A DNA stretch of 9,018 bases from Alphaproteobacteria bacterium MarineAlpha9_Bin7 (lineage in GTDB: Bacteria; Pseudomonadota; Alphaproteobacteria; UBA7887), in the NCBI GenBank assembly GCA_002938115.1, contig PTKD01000068.1, positions 1 to 9,018 on the forward strand, read 5' to 3'. Positions 1 to 7,074 of this stretch are shown piece after piece. The stretch's first letter is position 1. Every line of letters begins with the position of its first letter. The notes below the pieces were generated by a model. It was not told the DNA's origin. It did no database searches and saw nothing but the letters and a program-made list of their open reading frames with translations. A program made the position numbers and the translations under genes.

Positions 1-2129
1 GCATCGAGCCAATCGGAGTGAAGCCGATCCGGAGAGGTAACAGATAGCAAACCAAGTCCCGGTATTTCGTCATCCAGTTCATCGCATGCTGCCCTTACTT
101 CGGGAGCAACTGCCCCACAATAAACTATTGCGAGCTCTGCTCCAGGGGCCGGAATTTTACTCCAGTACGCCCCAGCAATTATCCGTCTCGAAAAATTGTT
201 ATCTATTTCACGCACCGGCTGATCAATCGGGCGTGTCGATAGACGAAGATATACAGATCCTCCCCCGGGCACCTGCATATGCTCTAAACCCCAACGCATA
301 ATAACCGCCAGTTCATCAACATAAGCTGGTTCAAAATAAGTCAGACCAGGCTGACCAATTCCTATCAGCGGTGTACTCACGGATTGATGTGCACCTCCTT
401 CAGGAGCCAGTGTGATTCCTGACGGAGTCCCAACCAACATGAACCGTGCATCCTGGTAACAGGCGTAATTAAGTGCGTCCAAACCACGTGCCACAAACGG
501 ATCGTAGAGGGTTCCAATAGGCAAAAGGCGGGCACCAAACCACTCGCTCGATAGACCTAGTGCAGCCAACATCAAGAACAAATTGTTCTCTGCTATGCCA
601 AGTTCTATATGTTGGCCATTAGGCGACATTACCCATCTTTGGGCAGACGCAACGTCTTCACTACGAAAAATGTCTGGTCGATCGCTGCGGTCAAAAATTT
701 GGCGCCTATTTACCCACGGCCCCAAATTCGTTGAAACGGTAACGTCCGGTGAAGTCGTAACAATACGCTTTGCCAACCCGCTGTCACCTCGACCAAGTTC
801 GTTTAATAAACGACCAAATGCCTCCTGAGTGGAACCTCTTTTAAAAACCGGGCACTCAAGTTCAGCGGGAACGTTAACCACAGCTGACTTGAAGCGCCGT
901 TGGACGTCCGACGAGAACGGCACGTTATCAATAAAATCCTGAATCTGCTTGCCCGGCATCTTGAGTCCGGAGAAACGCTCCCATTCCTCTCCATCCGCAA
1001 TGCCATTTGCTGCTTTAAACTCATTCATTTGATTAAGGCTCATCAATCCGGCATGGTTATCTTTATGGCCTGCTAAAGGAAGACCATACCCCTTGATGGT
1101 ATATGCAATGATACAGGCAGGAGCATCGCTCTGAGCTGCTCGATCATAAGCATCGAGCACAGTCTCCATGTCATGTCCCGCGAGATTCGTCATAAGCGCC
1201 TGAAGTCCGTCATCATCATAATCGTCCAGGAGTGAACGAACGCCACTCGTCTCACCTAAATCTGTTGTGAGGTGCTTGCGCCATGCGGCCCCACCCTTGA
1301 AGGTGAGAACTGAGTAAAGTTGGTTTGGGCACGAATCAATCCAGTCGATTAGGGCGTTGCCGCCCGGACACTCCGAAGCGGCCTGTAGGAGTTGGCCGTA
1401 TTTAATGGTTTGGACGTCCCAGTCCATCGACCTAAACAAACCGTCTAAACGGTGAAAAACTGGATCTGTTACAACGCTATCCAGACTCTGACGATTATAA
1501 TCAATTATCCACCAAACATTACGAACGTCGTGTTTCCAACCTTCAAACAATGCTTCGAACACATTCCCTTCATCCAGCTCAGCATCCCCAAAAAGAGCGA
1601 TCATACGGCCTTCTTCGCGCATCTTAGGACCAAAACCGTGTAGCCGAACATAATCCTGGGCCAGCGAAGCAAAAATAGTCAAAGCGCCTCCTAACCCCAC
1701 CGAACCCGTGGAGATATCCACGTCATCCGTATCTTTCGTGCGAGACGGGTAGGACTGGGCACCGCCAAAGCCTCGGAAGAGAGCCATATTCTCCTTGTCC
1801 TGCCGTCCAAGCAAATACTGAATTGCGTGGAACACCGGGCTCGCATGCGGTTTAACCGCTACTCGATCGAGAGGCCTCAGTGCATGAAAATACAAAGCCG
1901 TCATCAAAGTAACGACGGACGCGCAGGACGCCTGATGCCCTCCAACCTTCAACCCATCGCGCTCAGGGCGTAAATGATTTGCCCCATGGATCATCCAAGC
2001 CGAAAGCCACATGACCTTTTTCTCAAGCTCTCGAAGCATCGGGAGAACATTATCGGCAACGAGCAATTGGGTATCAGGATCATGCCTCGTATTGCATGAC
2101 GTGTCGGCTACCGATGTAGTTTTTTTCAT
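1..2129 (-). CDS. AceE/MdeB-type thiamine-diphosphate E1 (2-oxoacid dehydrogenase/transketolase family), 3' end beyond left edge
   Basis: The frame is open from ATG 2129 to the window edge: 709 complete codons, no stop. An in-frame TAA lies upstream with no other ATG, GTG or TTG between, so this start is favoured although its Shine-Dalgarno is weak. Visible features match homodimeric E1 enzymes: GGHQAS (H65), KPHASP (H95), the diphosphate/Mg site GDAELDEGN (181-189) followed by DYNRQSLD (210-217), IKGYGL with GHKDNH (345-359), the cofactor-activating glutamate E514 in ELGIAENN, and H581 in PEGGAHQS. All expected catalytic histidines and the glutamate are present. The family decarboxylates 2-oxo acids and passes the acyl group to a lipoyl E2. 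Compared with E. coli AceE, the N-terminus lacks several tens of residues that dock E2. Divergence from a Lrp gene suggests MdeB, the E1-like 2-ketobutyrate enzyme of methionine breakdown; substrate is inferred. Roughly the last 150 residues should lie outside the window. Confidence 0.88.
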   Translation of the reverse strand, partial: MKKTTSVADTSCNTRHDPDTQLLVADNVLPMLRELEKKVMWLSAWMIHGANHLRPERDGLKVGGHQASCASVVTLMTALYFHALRPLDRVAVKPHASPVFHAIQYLLGRQDKENMALFRGFGGAQSYPSRTKDTDDVDISTGSVGLGGALTIFASLAQDYVRLHGFGPKMREEGRMIALFGDAELDEGNVFEALFEGWKHDVRNVWWIIDYNRQSLDSVVTDPVFHRLDGLFRSMDWDVQTIKYGQLLQAASECPGGNALIDWIDSCPNQLYSVLTFKGGAAWRKHLTTDLGETSGVRSLLDDYDDDGLQALMTNLAGHDMETVLDAYDRAAQSDAPACIIAYTIKGYGLPLAGHKDNHAGLMSLNQMNEFKAANGIADGEEWERFSGLKMPGKQIQDFIDNVPFSSDVQRRFKSAVVNVPAELECPVFKRGSTQEAFGRLLNELGRGDSGLAKRIVTTSPDVTVSTNLGPWVNRRQIFDRSDRPDIFRSEDVASAQRWVMSPNGQHIELGIAENNLFLMLAALGLSSEWFGARLLPIGTLYDPFVARGLDALNYACYQDARFMLVGTPSGITLAPEGGAHQSVSTPLIGIGQPGLTYFEPAYVDELAVIMRWGLEHMQVPGGGSVYLRLSTRPIDQPVREIDNNFSRRIIAGAYWSKIPAPGAELAIVYCGAVAPEVRAACDELDDEIPGLGLLSVTSPDRLHSDWLD

Positions 2130-2294
2130 TGTCTCAACTTCTGGAGTTTTCTGTGCTCGGGATCGAGGAAAAGTTTAGTAATTCGTGTTCTAAAAACCAT
2201 ACCAAATATGGGAACATTTAATATTGCGAACATGCTATAAGGAGCCGACAAATGCGCTACAATTGCACTAATAAACAGGTAAATTAGCTATAAA
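2130..2294. promoter_or_regulatory. Divergent promoter/operator region between E1 gene and Lrp-type regulator
   Basis: This 165-bp AT-rich spacer must hold the start signals of both divergent genes. On the + strand an extended -10-like TGCTATAAG lies at 2233-2241 without a good -35. Two copies of GAACAT (2212-2217 and 2228-2233) sit 16 bp apart just upstream of it, a spacing compatible with multi-site binding by an AsnC/Lrp octamer. Lrp-type regulators usually autoregulate and control the adjacent divergent gene, so binding here is expected, but the operator itself is only inferred. No convincing -10/-35 pair for the leftward gene was found. Confidence 0.5.
2252..2287 (+). other. Possible 11-codon leader ORF upstream of the Lrp-type gene
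   Basis: ATG 2252 opens an 11-codon frame (MRYNCTNKQVN) ending in TAG at 2285-2287, only 7 nt before the regulator's ATG and in a different frame. It is preceded by AAGGAG at 2239-2244 with 7-nt spacing, a much better ribosome binding site than that of the regulator, whose nearest AGG is about 15 nt away. This arrangement would suit translational coupling or reinitiation. Against it, the -10-like TATAAG overlaps the AAGGAG; if that promoter is used, the mRNA would start just before ATG 2252 and lack the site. No known leader peptide is recognised. Confidence 0.25.
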
Positions 2295-2765
2295 ATGTCC
2301 TCAATTGAACTCGATCGTATTGATCGGCATATCCTAAATGCACTCCAACATAATGCGCGAATTTCTAATGTTGAGTTGGCTCGCATGGTCGGGCTATCCC
2401 CATCCCCGTGTTTACGGAGAGTTAAGGCCTTAGAGGAATCCGGTGCGATCCAACGATACGTTACCTTGCTCGACCAAGGAGCGGTTGGATTCCCGGTGAG
2501 CGTATTTGTTAACGTCACTTTGGAGCGTCAAGTTGAAACGGCGTTGGAGCAATTCGAGGCCGCTATTAAAAAAAGGGCTGAGGTAGTTGAGTGCTATCTA
2601 ATGACCGGCGACGCAGATTATTTACTCCGGGTCGTCACGAGTGACCTTGCGAGCTACGAGCGTTTCCTGGTCGACCACCTAACTCGCATTCCCGGCGTTA
2701 GCAGCATAAAATCGAGTTTCTCCTTGAAACAAGTGTCGTATCGCACCGCTTTGCCCTTAGAATAA
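2295..2765 (+). CDS. AsnC/Lrp-family transcriptional regulator (MdeR/BkdR-like)
   Basis: The protein has 156 residues, the usual size for the family. An N-terminal winged helix-turn-helix (about 5-64) begins with ELDRIDRHIL, with the recognition helix around SPSPCLRRVKALE (35-47). The C-terminal RAM effector/oligomerisation domain (about 68-148) includes GDADYLLRV (105-113), the signature loop near the amino-acid binding site, and ends in the common SSFSLKQV segment. Such proteins form octamers and sense amino acids or 2-oxo acids. The gene is divergent from the E1-type oxoacid dehydrogenase gene, matching the layout of local Lrp-like activators such as MdeR (methionine) and BkdR (branched-chain oxo acids); which ligand is sensed cannot be told from sequence. 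The start fits the family N-terminus, but its ribosome binding site is poor. It ends 43 bp before the stop codon of the convergent crotonase gene. Confidence 0.93.
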   Translation: MSSIELDRIDRHILNALQHNARISNVELARMVGLSPSPCLRRVKALEESGAIQRYVTLLDQGAVGFPVSVFVNVTLERQVETALEQFEAAIKKRAEVVECYLMTGDADYLLRVVTSDLASYERFLVDHLTRIPGVSSIKSSFSLKQVSYRTALPLE

Positions 2766-2808
2766 ATAAATTGTCTGACTCGACAGAGCGCGGATACGCC
2801 CAGTCTGT

Positions 2809-3570
2809 TCAATTGGTAATTCGCGACCGTTGCCGTTCATGAAGATCCTGGGTCTCGTCGCTAAGTAGTGATAACAGTATTTGATCTTGCTCCAGGTACG
2901 CCGTATTCGGAGACTGGAAATAGCGATTCACTGATTCCTTCACCATTTGTTGGGCAATGCGTGGTTTTCCCTTAATTTCACAGGCCATACGCAGTGCGAC
3001 AGTCATAGGGTCCTCGCTGACCTCCTCACACAGGCCCCATTCTAAAGCCAGATTTGCACTTATTTTGCGACTCAGTGCACCCATCAGTTTGGCGCGTGCA
3101 GGGCCTACCAAGTCACCAAGTCGAGGCAAAGTATTCCAACTATATGTGAGGCCAAGTTCTACTTCGGGTGCATAAAAGTATGCGCCCTGTCTTAAAATTC
3201 GAAAGTCGCAAGCAACTGCAAGCGAAGTACCTCCCCCTATTGCAGGCCCGTTGACCACCGCAATTGTTAGGGCCCGTAAACGTTCCCATGCGTCGCACAT
3301 ATCCGCACCAAGACGGACGAGTCTACGGGCTTCTTCTATTCGTATTTTCTTCGTAAATGAAACCTCACTTATATCATTTCCGGCACTGAATACCGTCCCT
3401 TTGCCAGTTAGCAATACACAGGCCAGACTAGATCTTGTATCAAGGACTTCCGCCACGGCGCGCAGTTCACTTTTCATCAAATTCGACATGGCGTTCCGTT
3501 TTTCTGGTCGGTTCATCACTACGGTTGCAATTTCACCATCCTCAATTAATTCCAATGTTTTGTAAGTCAT
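2809..3570 (-). CDS. Enoyl-CoA hydratase/isomerase (crotonase) family protein
   Basis: A 253-residue crotonase-fold protein, typical length. The oxyanion-hole elements are clear: FSAGNDISEV (61-70) and GPAIGGGTSLAVACDF (108-123). Of the two catalytic glutamates of classical enoyl-CoA hydratase (Glu144 and Glu164 in rat), the second is kept as E136 in APEVELGL, while the first is replaced: GGGCELA of the hydratase reads GGGTSLA here, giving S116. The loop that is usually GAGGTQRL is YSWNTLPRL (143-151). Such changes occur in isomerases and other crotonases, so straight hydration is not assured. The start has an AGGAGG at 3575-3580, four nt from the ATG. It is 260 bp downstream of nnr on the same strand and convergent with the Lrp gene. 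Its product probably acts on a CoA thioester in the cytoplasm; substrate unknown. Confidence 0.9.
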   Translation of the reverse strand: MTYKTLELIEDGEIATVVMNRPEKRNAMSNLMKSELRAVAEVLDTRSSLACVLLTGKGTVFSAGNDISEVSFTKKIRIEEARRLVRLGADMCDAWERLRALTIAVVNGPAIGGGTSLAVACDFRILRQGAYFYAPEVELGLTYSWNTLPRLGDLVGPARAKLMGALSRKISANLALEWGLCEEVSEDPMTVALRMACEIKGKPRIAQQMVKESVNRYFQSPNTAYLEQDQILLSLLSDETQDLHERQRSRITN

Positions 3571-3830
3571 ACCGCCTCCTAATTGCCCGAGATAGGACTT
3601 GGATATCCCCCACCTTGGCCCATTTACTCACATGTCGTTGTATACATTTATAAGGGCGGAACCGACCTGCCCATTCGCACGCAAAAATGCCAAATCGCCG
3701 CGGAGCTTAAAGAACCGGCAATACATCCAAAGATCTAGGATATTAATAATGTTAAAATTAAGAATTATTCCATAAACATTTATAACCATTAAATAATATT
3801 TTTACATATTCTCTGTTTCTAGCAATTAAC
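3571..3830. promoter_or_regulatory. AT-rich spacer upstream of the crotonase gene, with GntR-operator-like palindrome TTGTATACAT
   Basis: No gene is seen here. The half next to nnr (about 3735-3820) is very AT-rich and shows no strong GC hairpin plus T-run, so no intrinsic terminator for nnr is supported. TTGTATACAT at 3638-3647 contains the perfect palindrome TGTATACA and lies about 70 bp upstream of the crotonase start. On the minus strand it abuts TATAAA and could overlap a -10 element. Short palindromes of the TTGTATACAA kind are common operators of GntR-type regulators; no such regulator is encoded in the window, so the assignment is inference. Confidence 0.3.
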
Positions 3831-5315
3831 TTAAATATGCAAACGTACCTCTTCAATGATTTTGGGAACCGCCAATACTAGGTCTTCGGATATCAGGCCC
3901 GTTCCTAAGCACTTGGCAGCTTCGCCATGCACCCATCCTGCCATACAGGCAGCATTAAACGGGTCACACCCTTGAGCGAGAAGACCCAAAATCAGGCCCG
4001 CAAGAACATCACCGGACCCTGCAGTTGCTAAATCCGGAGGCGCGTTATCGATTATCACTGCTCGCCCGTCAGGGGCCGCAATTACGGTATCAGCACCCTT
4101 TAGAAGGACGACGGAACCACTTATCTGCGAGGCCTTCCGAGACCTATTCAACCGATCACCCTTAATGTCAAACAAACGCTCATATTCGCCGTCATGCGGG
4201 GTAAGAACACACACACCCTCAATGGTTTCAAAAAGTGACGTAGGATCCTTCTCAAAAACACTTAATGCATCGGCATCAAGCACACACGCCTTTTTGGTTG
4301 CTAAAGTTTGTAAAACGCGGCCTTCCGTAAGCGAATTAACCCCACATCCCGGGCCGATTAATACCGCATTTATACGGTCATCACTGAGCAAAGATTGATA
4401 CGCGGCAGTATCGCCGATAGGACGTACCATCACCGAAGTGAGCTGCCCGCCATACACCCCCAAACTTTCCGATGGACAGGCGACGCTCACCAACCCGGCA
4501 CCTATCCTTAAAGCGGCTTCCGCTGCGAGACGAGCGGCTCCAGATGAATCTGCCTGCCCCCCTTGAACCAAGGCATGGCCCCGTTGGTATTTGTGAATAA
4601 GTGGATGAGGCCAAGGCCAAAAATCAGACCACAACCTCGGTCCGTTCAACCACAGTTGCGGCCGTATGTCATCCAGCACTGCTTCTGGAATTCCTATATC
4701 CGATACCACAAGATCTCCTCGGAAAGATTTCCCCGGAAGCAGCACGTGTCCTGGCTTGGGTCGGAAAAAAGTAACTGTGACGGACGAGCACATAGCAAAT
4801 CCAAGAATTTGCCCTGTGTCTCCATCAACCCCGCTAGGAATGTCCACGGCGACTACTTCTAGTTCCCGCGCGACAACTCCCTCCATCATGGTTCGAACGC
4901 GACCTTCAATTGGACGAGACAGCCCTGCCCCAAACAATGCGTCAACCACCAGTACTATTTGATCCAGCATATTTGGCTCGAAATCGACAAATGGCCCTCC
5001 CCAACCATGCCCCATTATTGCGGCATCGCCCTCAAACGACTCAATTGAATCAGATAAGGCGACCTCTACCGGCCAACCGGATTCCCGCAATAACATTGCA
5101 ACACCCAAGCCATCGCCACCGTTATTTCCGGGTCCGCAAAGTACCAACGTTGCACGAGGGGTCCAGCGGGCCCGAATCTCCGCCGCAACTGACGCACACG
5201 CATTTCTCATGAGAACGATGCTTGGGACACCCGCATCCACGGTCAAGCGGTCCGCCTGATACACCTCTTCCGTATTCAACACCGAAATTCCGCCGCCGTG
5301 TAAGGAAAAACTCAT
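3831..5315 (-). CDS. nnr: Bifunctional NAD(P)H-hydrate epimerase / ADP-dependent (S)-NAD(P)H-hydrate dehydratase
   Basis: This 494-residue protein is the full-length fusion of YjeF_N and YjeF_C domains, which repairs hydrated NADH and NADPH. The epimerase half (about 12-215) shows GPGNNGGDG (61-69), VVDALFGAGL (123-132) and DIPSGVDGDTG (158-168). The dehydratase half (about 225-490, ribokinase-like fold) shows HKYQRGHALV (241-250), GPGCG (321-325), DADAL (347-351), LTPHDGEYERL (371-381), LLKGADTV (404-411) and TAGSGDVLAG (431-440) with the catalytic aspartate D436. All expected motifs are intact, so both activities are likely. ATG 5315 is preceded by an AGGGG about 6 nt away and the N-terminus fits the family. 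Nnr is a housekeeping cytoplasmic enzyme; its place among catabolic genes probably has no pathway meaning. It is divergent from the CitE-like gene. Confidence 0.95.
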   Translation of the reverse strand: MSFSLHGGGISVLNTEEVYQADRLTVDAGVPSIVLMRNACASVAAEIRARWTPRATLVLCGPGNNGGDGLGVAMLLRESGWPVEVALSDSIESFEGDAAIMGHGWGGPFVDFEPNMLDQIVLVVDALFGAGLSRPIEGRVRTMMEGVVARELEVVAVDIPSGVDGDTGQILGFAMCSSVTVTFFRPKPGHVLLPGKSFRGDLVVSDIGIPEAVLDDIRPQLWLNGPRLWSDFWPWPHPLIHKYQRGHALVQGGQADSSGAARLAAEAALRIGAGLVSVACPSESLGVYGGQLTSVMVRPIGDTAAYQSLLSDDRINAVLIGPGCGVNSLTEGRVLQTLATKKACVLDADALSVFEKDPTSLFETIEGVCVLTPHDGEYERLFDIKGDRLNRSRKASQISGSVVLLKGADTVIAAPDGRAVIIDNAPPDLATAGSGDVLAGLILGLLAQGCDPFNAACMAGWVHGEAAKCLGTGLISEDLVLAVPKIIEEVRLHI

Positions 5316-5506
5316 AGAAACCCCTACAGAGGAACTTTACTATTAATCTAATTCTTCATTTTAGTTATATGCATATAGTAAAAATATCAGAAATTTTTTT
5401 AATTAATTTATGAGACAAAAACCACCAACAAAACTTTTCTAATTGTATGGCTCAATGCTCTGTTTGCGCTCACTGAGAAAGTTTTTACCAATGAGGATTT
5501 AAAGTT
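5316..5506. promoter_or_regulatory. Divergent nnr / CitE-like intergenic region with 12-bp palindrome
   Basis: This AT-rich 191-bp spacer separates two divergent genes. It contains the perfect 12-bp palindrome TATATGCATATA at 5366-5377. Overlapping it, TTTACTAT (5336-5343) is the exact inverse of ATAGTAAA (5375-5382), 31 bp apart. These could be operator half-sites for an unidentified regulator. A GAGGAT at 5493-5498 is a plausible, somewhat distant ribosome binding site for the rightward gene. No confident -10/-35 pair was found in either direction. Confidence 0.4.
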
Positions 5507-6364
5507 ATGTCGACAACCGCCATAAAACCTCGCCGTTCCCTGATCTTCGTTCCGGGAAACAAGCCTGAATGGTTTCCCAAGGCCCTGAAATACGGTGCGG
5601 ACATCGTTTGTGTTGATATAGAAGACGCGGTCGCACCCAGTCAGAAGAACTCGGCACGCGAAACAACACTAGCCCTCTTTGACCAGGATATCGACATTGC
5701 GACACCGGAATGTATCGTTCGTATAAATAACCTCCGTTCAGTTGACGGTCTCCGAGATGTAATAGCAATCTTGGAACAAACACGCCCACCACCAGCACTA
5801 ATGTTGACCAAAGTTAAATCAAGAGACGAGGTTTGCCAGCTGGATGAGTTACTGTCCATGCCACCCCACGACGTTATACGATTCCACGTTATTATTGAAA
5901 CCAATGAGGGACTAGAGGCAGCATATGAAATAGCGCGGTCTTCAAAACGTATCGACTCCCTCTTGTTCGGTGGTGTTGATATGTCCGCTGAACTAAGAAC
6001 AAACTTAGAATGGGAAAATTTATTGTATGCACGATCAAGGGTGGTTCACGCTGCAGCGGGAGCCGGTATAGATTTGTTGGATGTCCCATCGCTTGACCTC
6101 GATGATTTGAAGAGTCTTGAACGTTCAGCGAGAGCCTCAGCAGACCTCGGCTTTACAGGCAAAGCCGCAATCCATCCACGACAAGTGCCAATAATCAATG
6201 CTTGCTTTAGCCCAAGCACCGAAGCCATTGCCGAAGCGCAAAAGATCGTGAAAGCATTCGAAAGCAGTGAAGATGGCCTCGTAGTGGTAGATGGTAAATT
6301 ACTCGAGAGACCCGTGTTGCGATCAATGTATAGAATCCTCGCGATAGCCGAGCAGAATAGGTGA
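5507..6364 (+). CDS. HpcH/HpaI aldolase / citrate lyase beta-subunit-like (CitE-type) CoA-ester lyase
   Basis: A 285-residue TIM-barrel lyase of usual family length. It opens with RRSLIFVPGNKPEW (9-22) and DIEDAV (37-42), then VRINN (71-75) with the substrate-binding arginine R72, the Mg-binding glutamate E131 in IETNEGL and aspartate D158 in FGGVDMSAEL, and GFTGKAAIHPRQV (215-227), a segment very typical of CitE-like and malyl-CoA/citramalyl-CoA lyases. These enzymes make or break C-C bonds in 3-hydroxyacyl-CoA substrates, releasing acetyl-CoA or another short acyl-CoA together with an oxo acid. No citrate-lyase alpha or gamma subunit is adjacent, so a stand-alone CoA-ester lyase is more likely than citrate lyase. 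Its stop overlaps the start of the next gene (GTGA), indicating one transcript. Exact substrate cannot be deduced. Confidence 0.92.
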   Translation: MSTTAIKPRRSLIFVPGNKPEWFPKALKYGADIVCVDIEDAVAPSQKNSARETTLALFDQDIDIATPECIVRINNLRSVDGLRDVIAILEQTRPPPALMLTKVKSRDEVCQLDELLSMPPHDVIRFHVIIETNEGLEAAYEIARSSKRIDSLLFGGVDMSAELRTNLEWENLLYARSRVVHAAAGAGIDLLDVPSLDLDDLKSLERSARASADLGFTGKAAIHPRQVPIINACFSPSTEAIAEAQKIVKAFESSEDGLVVVDGKLLERPVLRSMYRILAIAEQNR

Positions 6365-7074
6365 AAACATCGGCACGAGGATCCATCTGTCGGGGGCCAA
6401 TTTGTATATTTGCCGTTTGCATCCTGCTTCTGGTTGGCTGTGAGAGCAAACCTTTACCGGTTCCCATCCAACGTCCCGCCGGAGACGGTTTCTGCAAACT
6501 GAACGATGAAATGCTGCAACGCTACGCTGTTGCAATCAATGTTCTTGGGGAATCTTCATCTAGCGGTGTTGCAACACTTATCGGCCACAAAGTCTACATT
6601 ATAACAAATCGTCATAATCTCCCTGTGGAGCCAAAGTTAGAAAATATAAAATTTCGAAACCACCTTTACCAATATAGCGCGGCGACCGCCGTTGTAACGA
6701 TGGGACGCGACTATGCAGACGAAGGCGGCCTAGGGCCGGCCCGTGACTACGCCGTGCTAGCCGTGGAAACCCCATCTATTTTTGCCCCTCTTCCTCTACA
6801 TCCGGGGCGGCATCAAGGCTCAGTCGTAGTTCCCAGTTACGCTTCGCGCCTTTATGAAGTGGGCCGTGGTGTGCAATGGTTTACCGACAACCGTTTTGAC
6901 AGGCTGGATTTTAGCCTTGCAAAAGGTGCGTCGGGTGCACCTGTAATCAGCTGCCGCGGCGAGGTGGTAGGTCTCTATACCGCTCTTATTCGTCCTGAAG
7001 ACTATAATCGAACCGGTTTCAAGGGAATATCAACGCCAATTCTAGTAGTCGTGCGTGACCTTACCGGGAACTGA
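6361..7074 (+). CDS. Putative lipoprotein with trypsin-like serine protease domain
   Basis: A 237-residue protein starting at GTG 6361; an in-frame TAG lies directly upstream and no other start codon precedes the signal peptide, so the start is well fixed. Residues 1-26 form a type II signal peptide: basic start, hydrophobic core, lipobox LVGC with Cys27 the lipidated residue. Glu at +2 argues for outer-membrane rather than inner-membrane retention in a Gram-negative cell. The rest fits a small chymotrypsin-fold domain: H85 in ITNRHNL, D129 in ARDYAVLAV and S191 in KGASGAPVI line up as a His-Asp-Ser triad, though the contexts differ from the usual TAAHC, DIALL and GDSGGP. No PDZ domain follows. 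Four nt overlap with the lyase gene and lack of a good ribosome binding site suggest coupled translation. Fold is fairly sure, activity unproven, substrate unknown. Confidence 0.75.
   Translation: MKTSARGSICRGPICIFAVCILLLVGCESKPLPVPIQRPAGDGFCKLNDEMLQRYAVAINVLGESSSSGVATLIGHKVYIITNRHNLPVEPKLENIKFRNHLYQYSAATAVVTMGRDYADEGGLGPARDYAVLAVETPSIFAPLPLHPGRHQGSVVVPSYASRLYEVGRGVQWFTDNRFDRLDFSLAKGASGAPVISCRGEVVGLYTALIRPEDYNRTGFKGISTPILVVVRDLTGN

Noticed and set aside
86..1643. Several short open frames on both strands (for example 86-301 +, 583-828 +, 803-1024 -, 1452-1643 +)
   Set aside because: All lie inside the uninterrupted E1 coding frame, which has conserved motifs throughout; they have no ribosome sites or recognisable products.
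1..2129. A frameshifted or broken E1 pseudogene
   Set aside because: Codon-by-codon reading from 2129 to the edge found no stop and all expected motifs in one frame; the gene is simply cut by the window.
2766..2808. Bidirectional terminator between the Lrp gene and the crotonase gene
   Set aside because: Only very short pairings (such as GCG-GATA-CGC) and no T-run were seen.
4165..5212. Plus-strand open frames of 77-100 codons opposite nnr
   Set aside because: The opposite strand encodes a full-length Nnr with all motifs; these frames overlap one another and look like antisense shadows.
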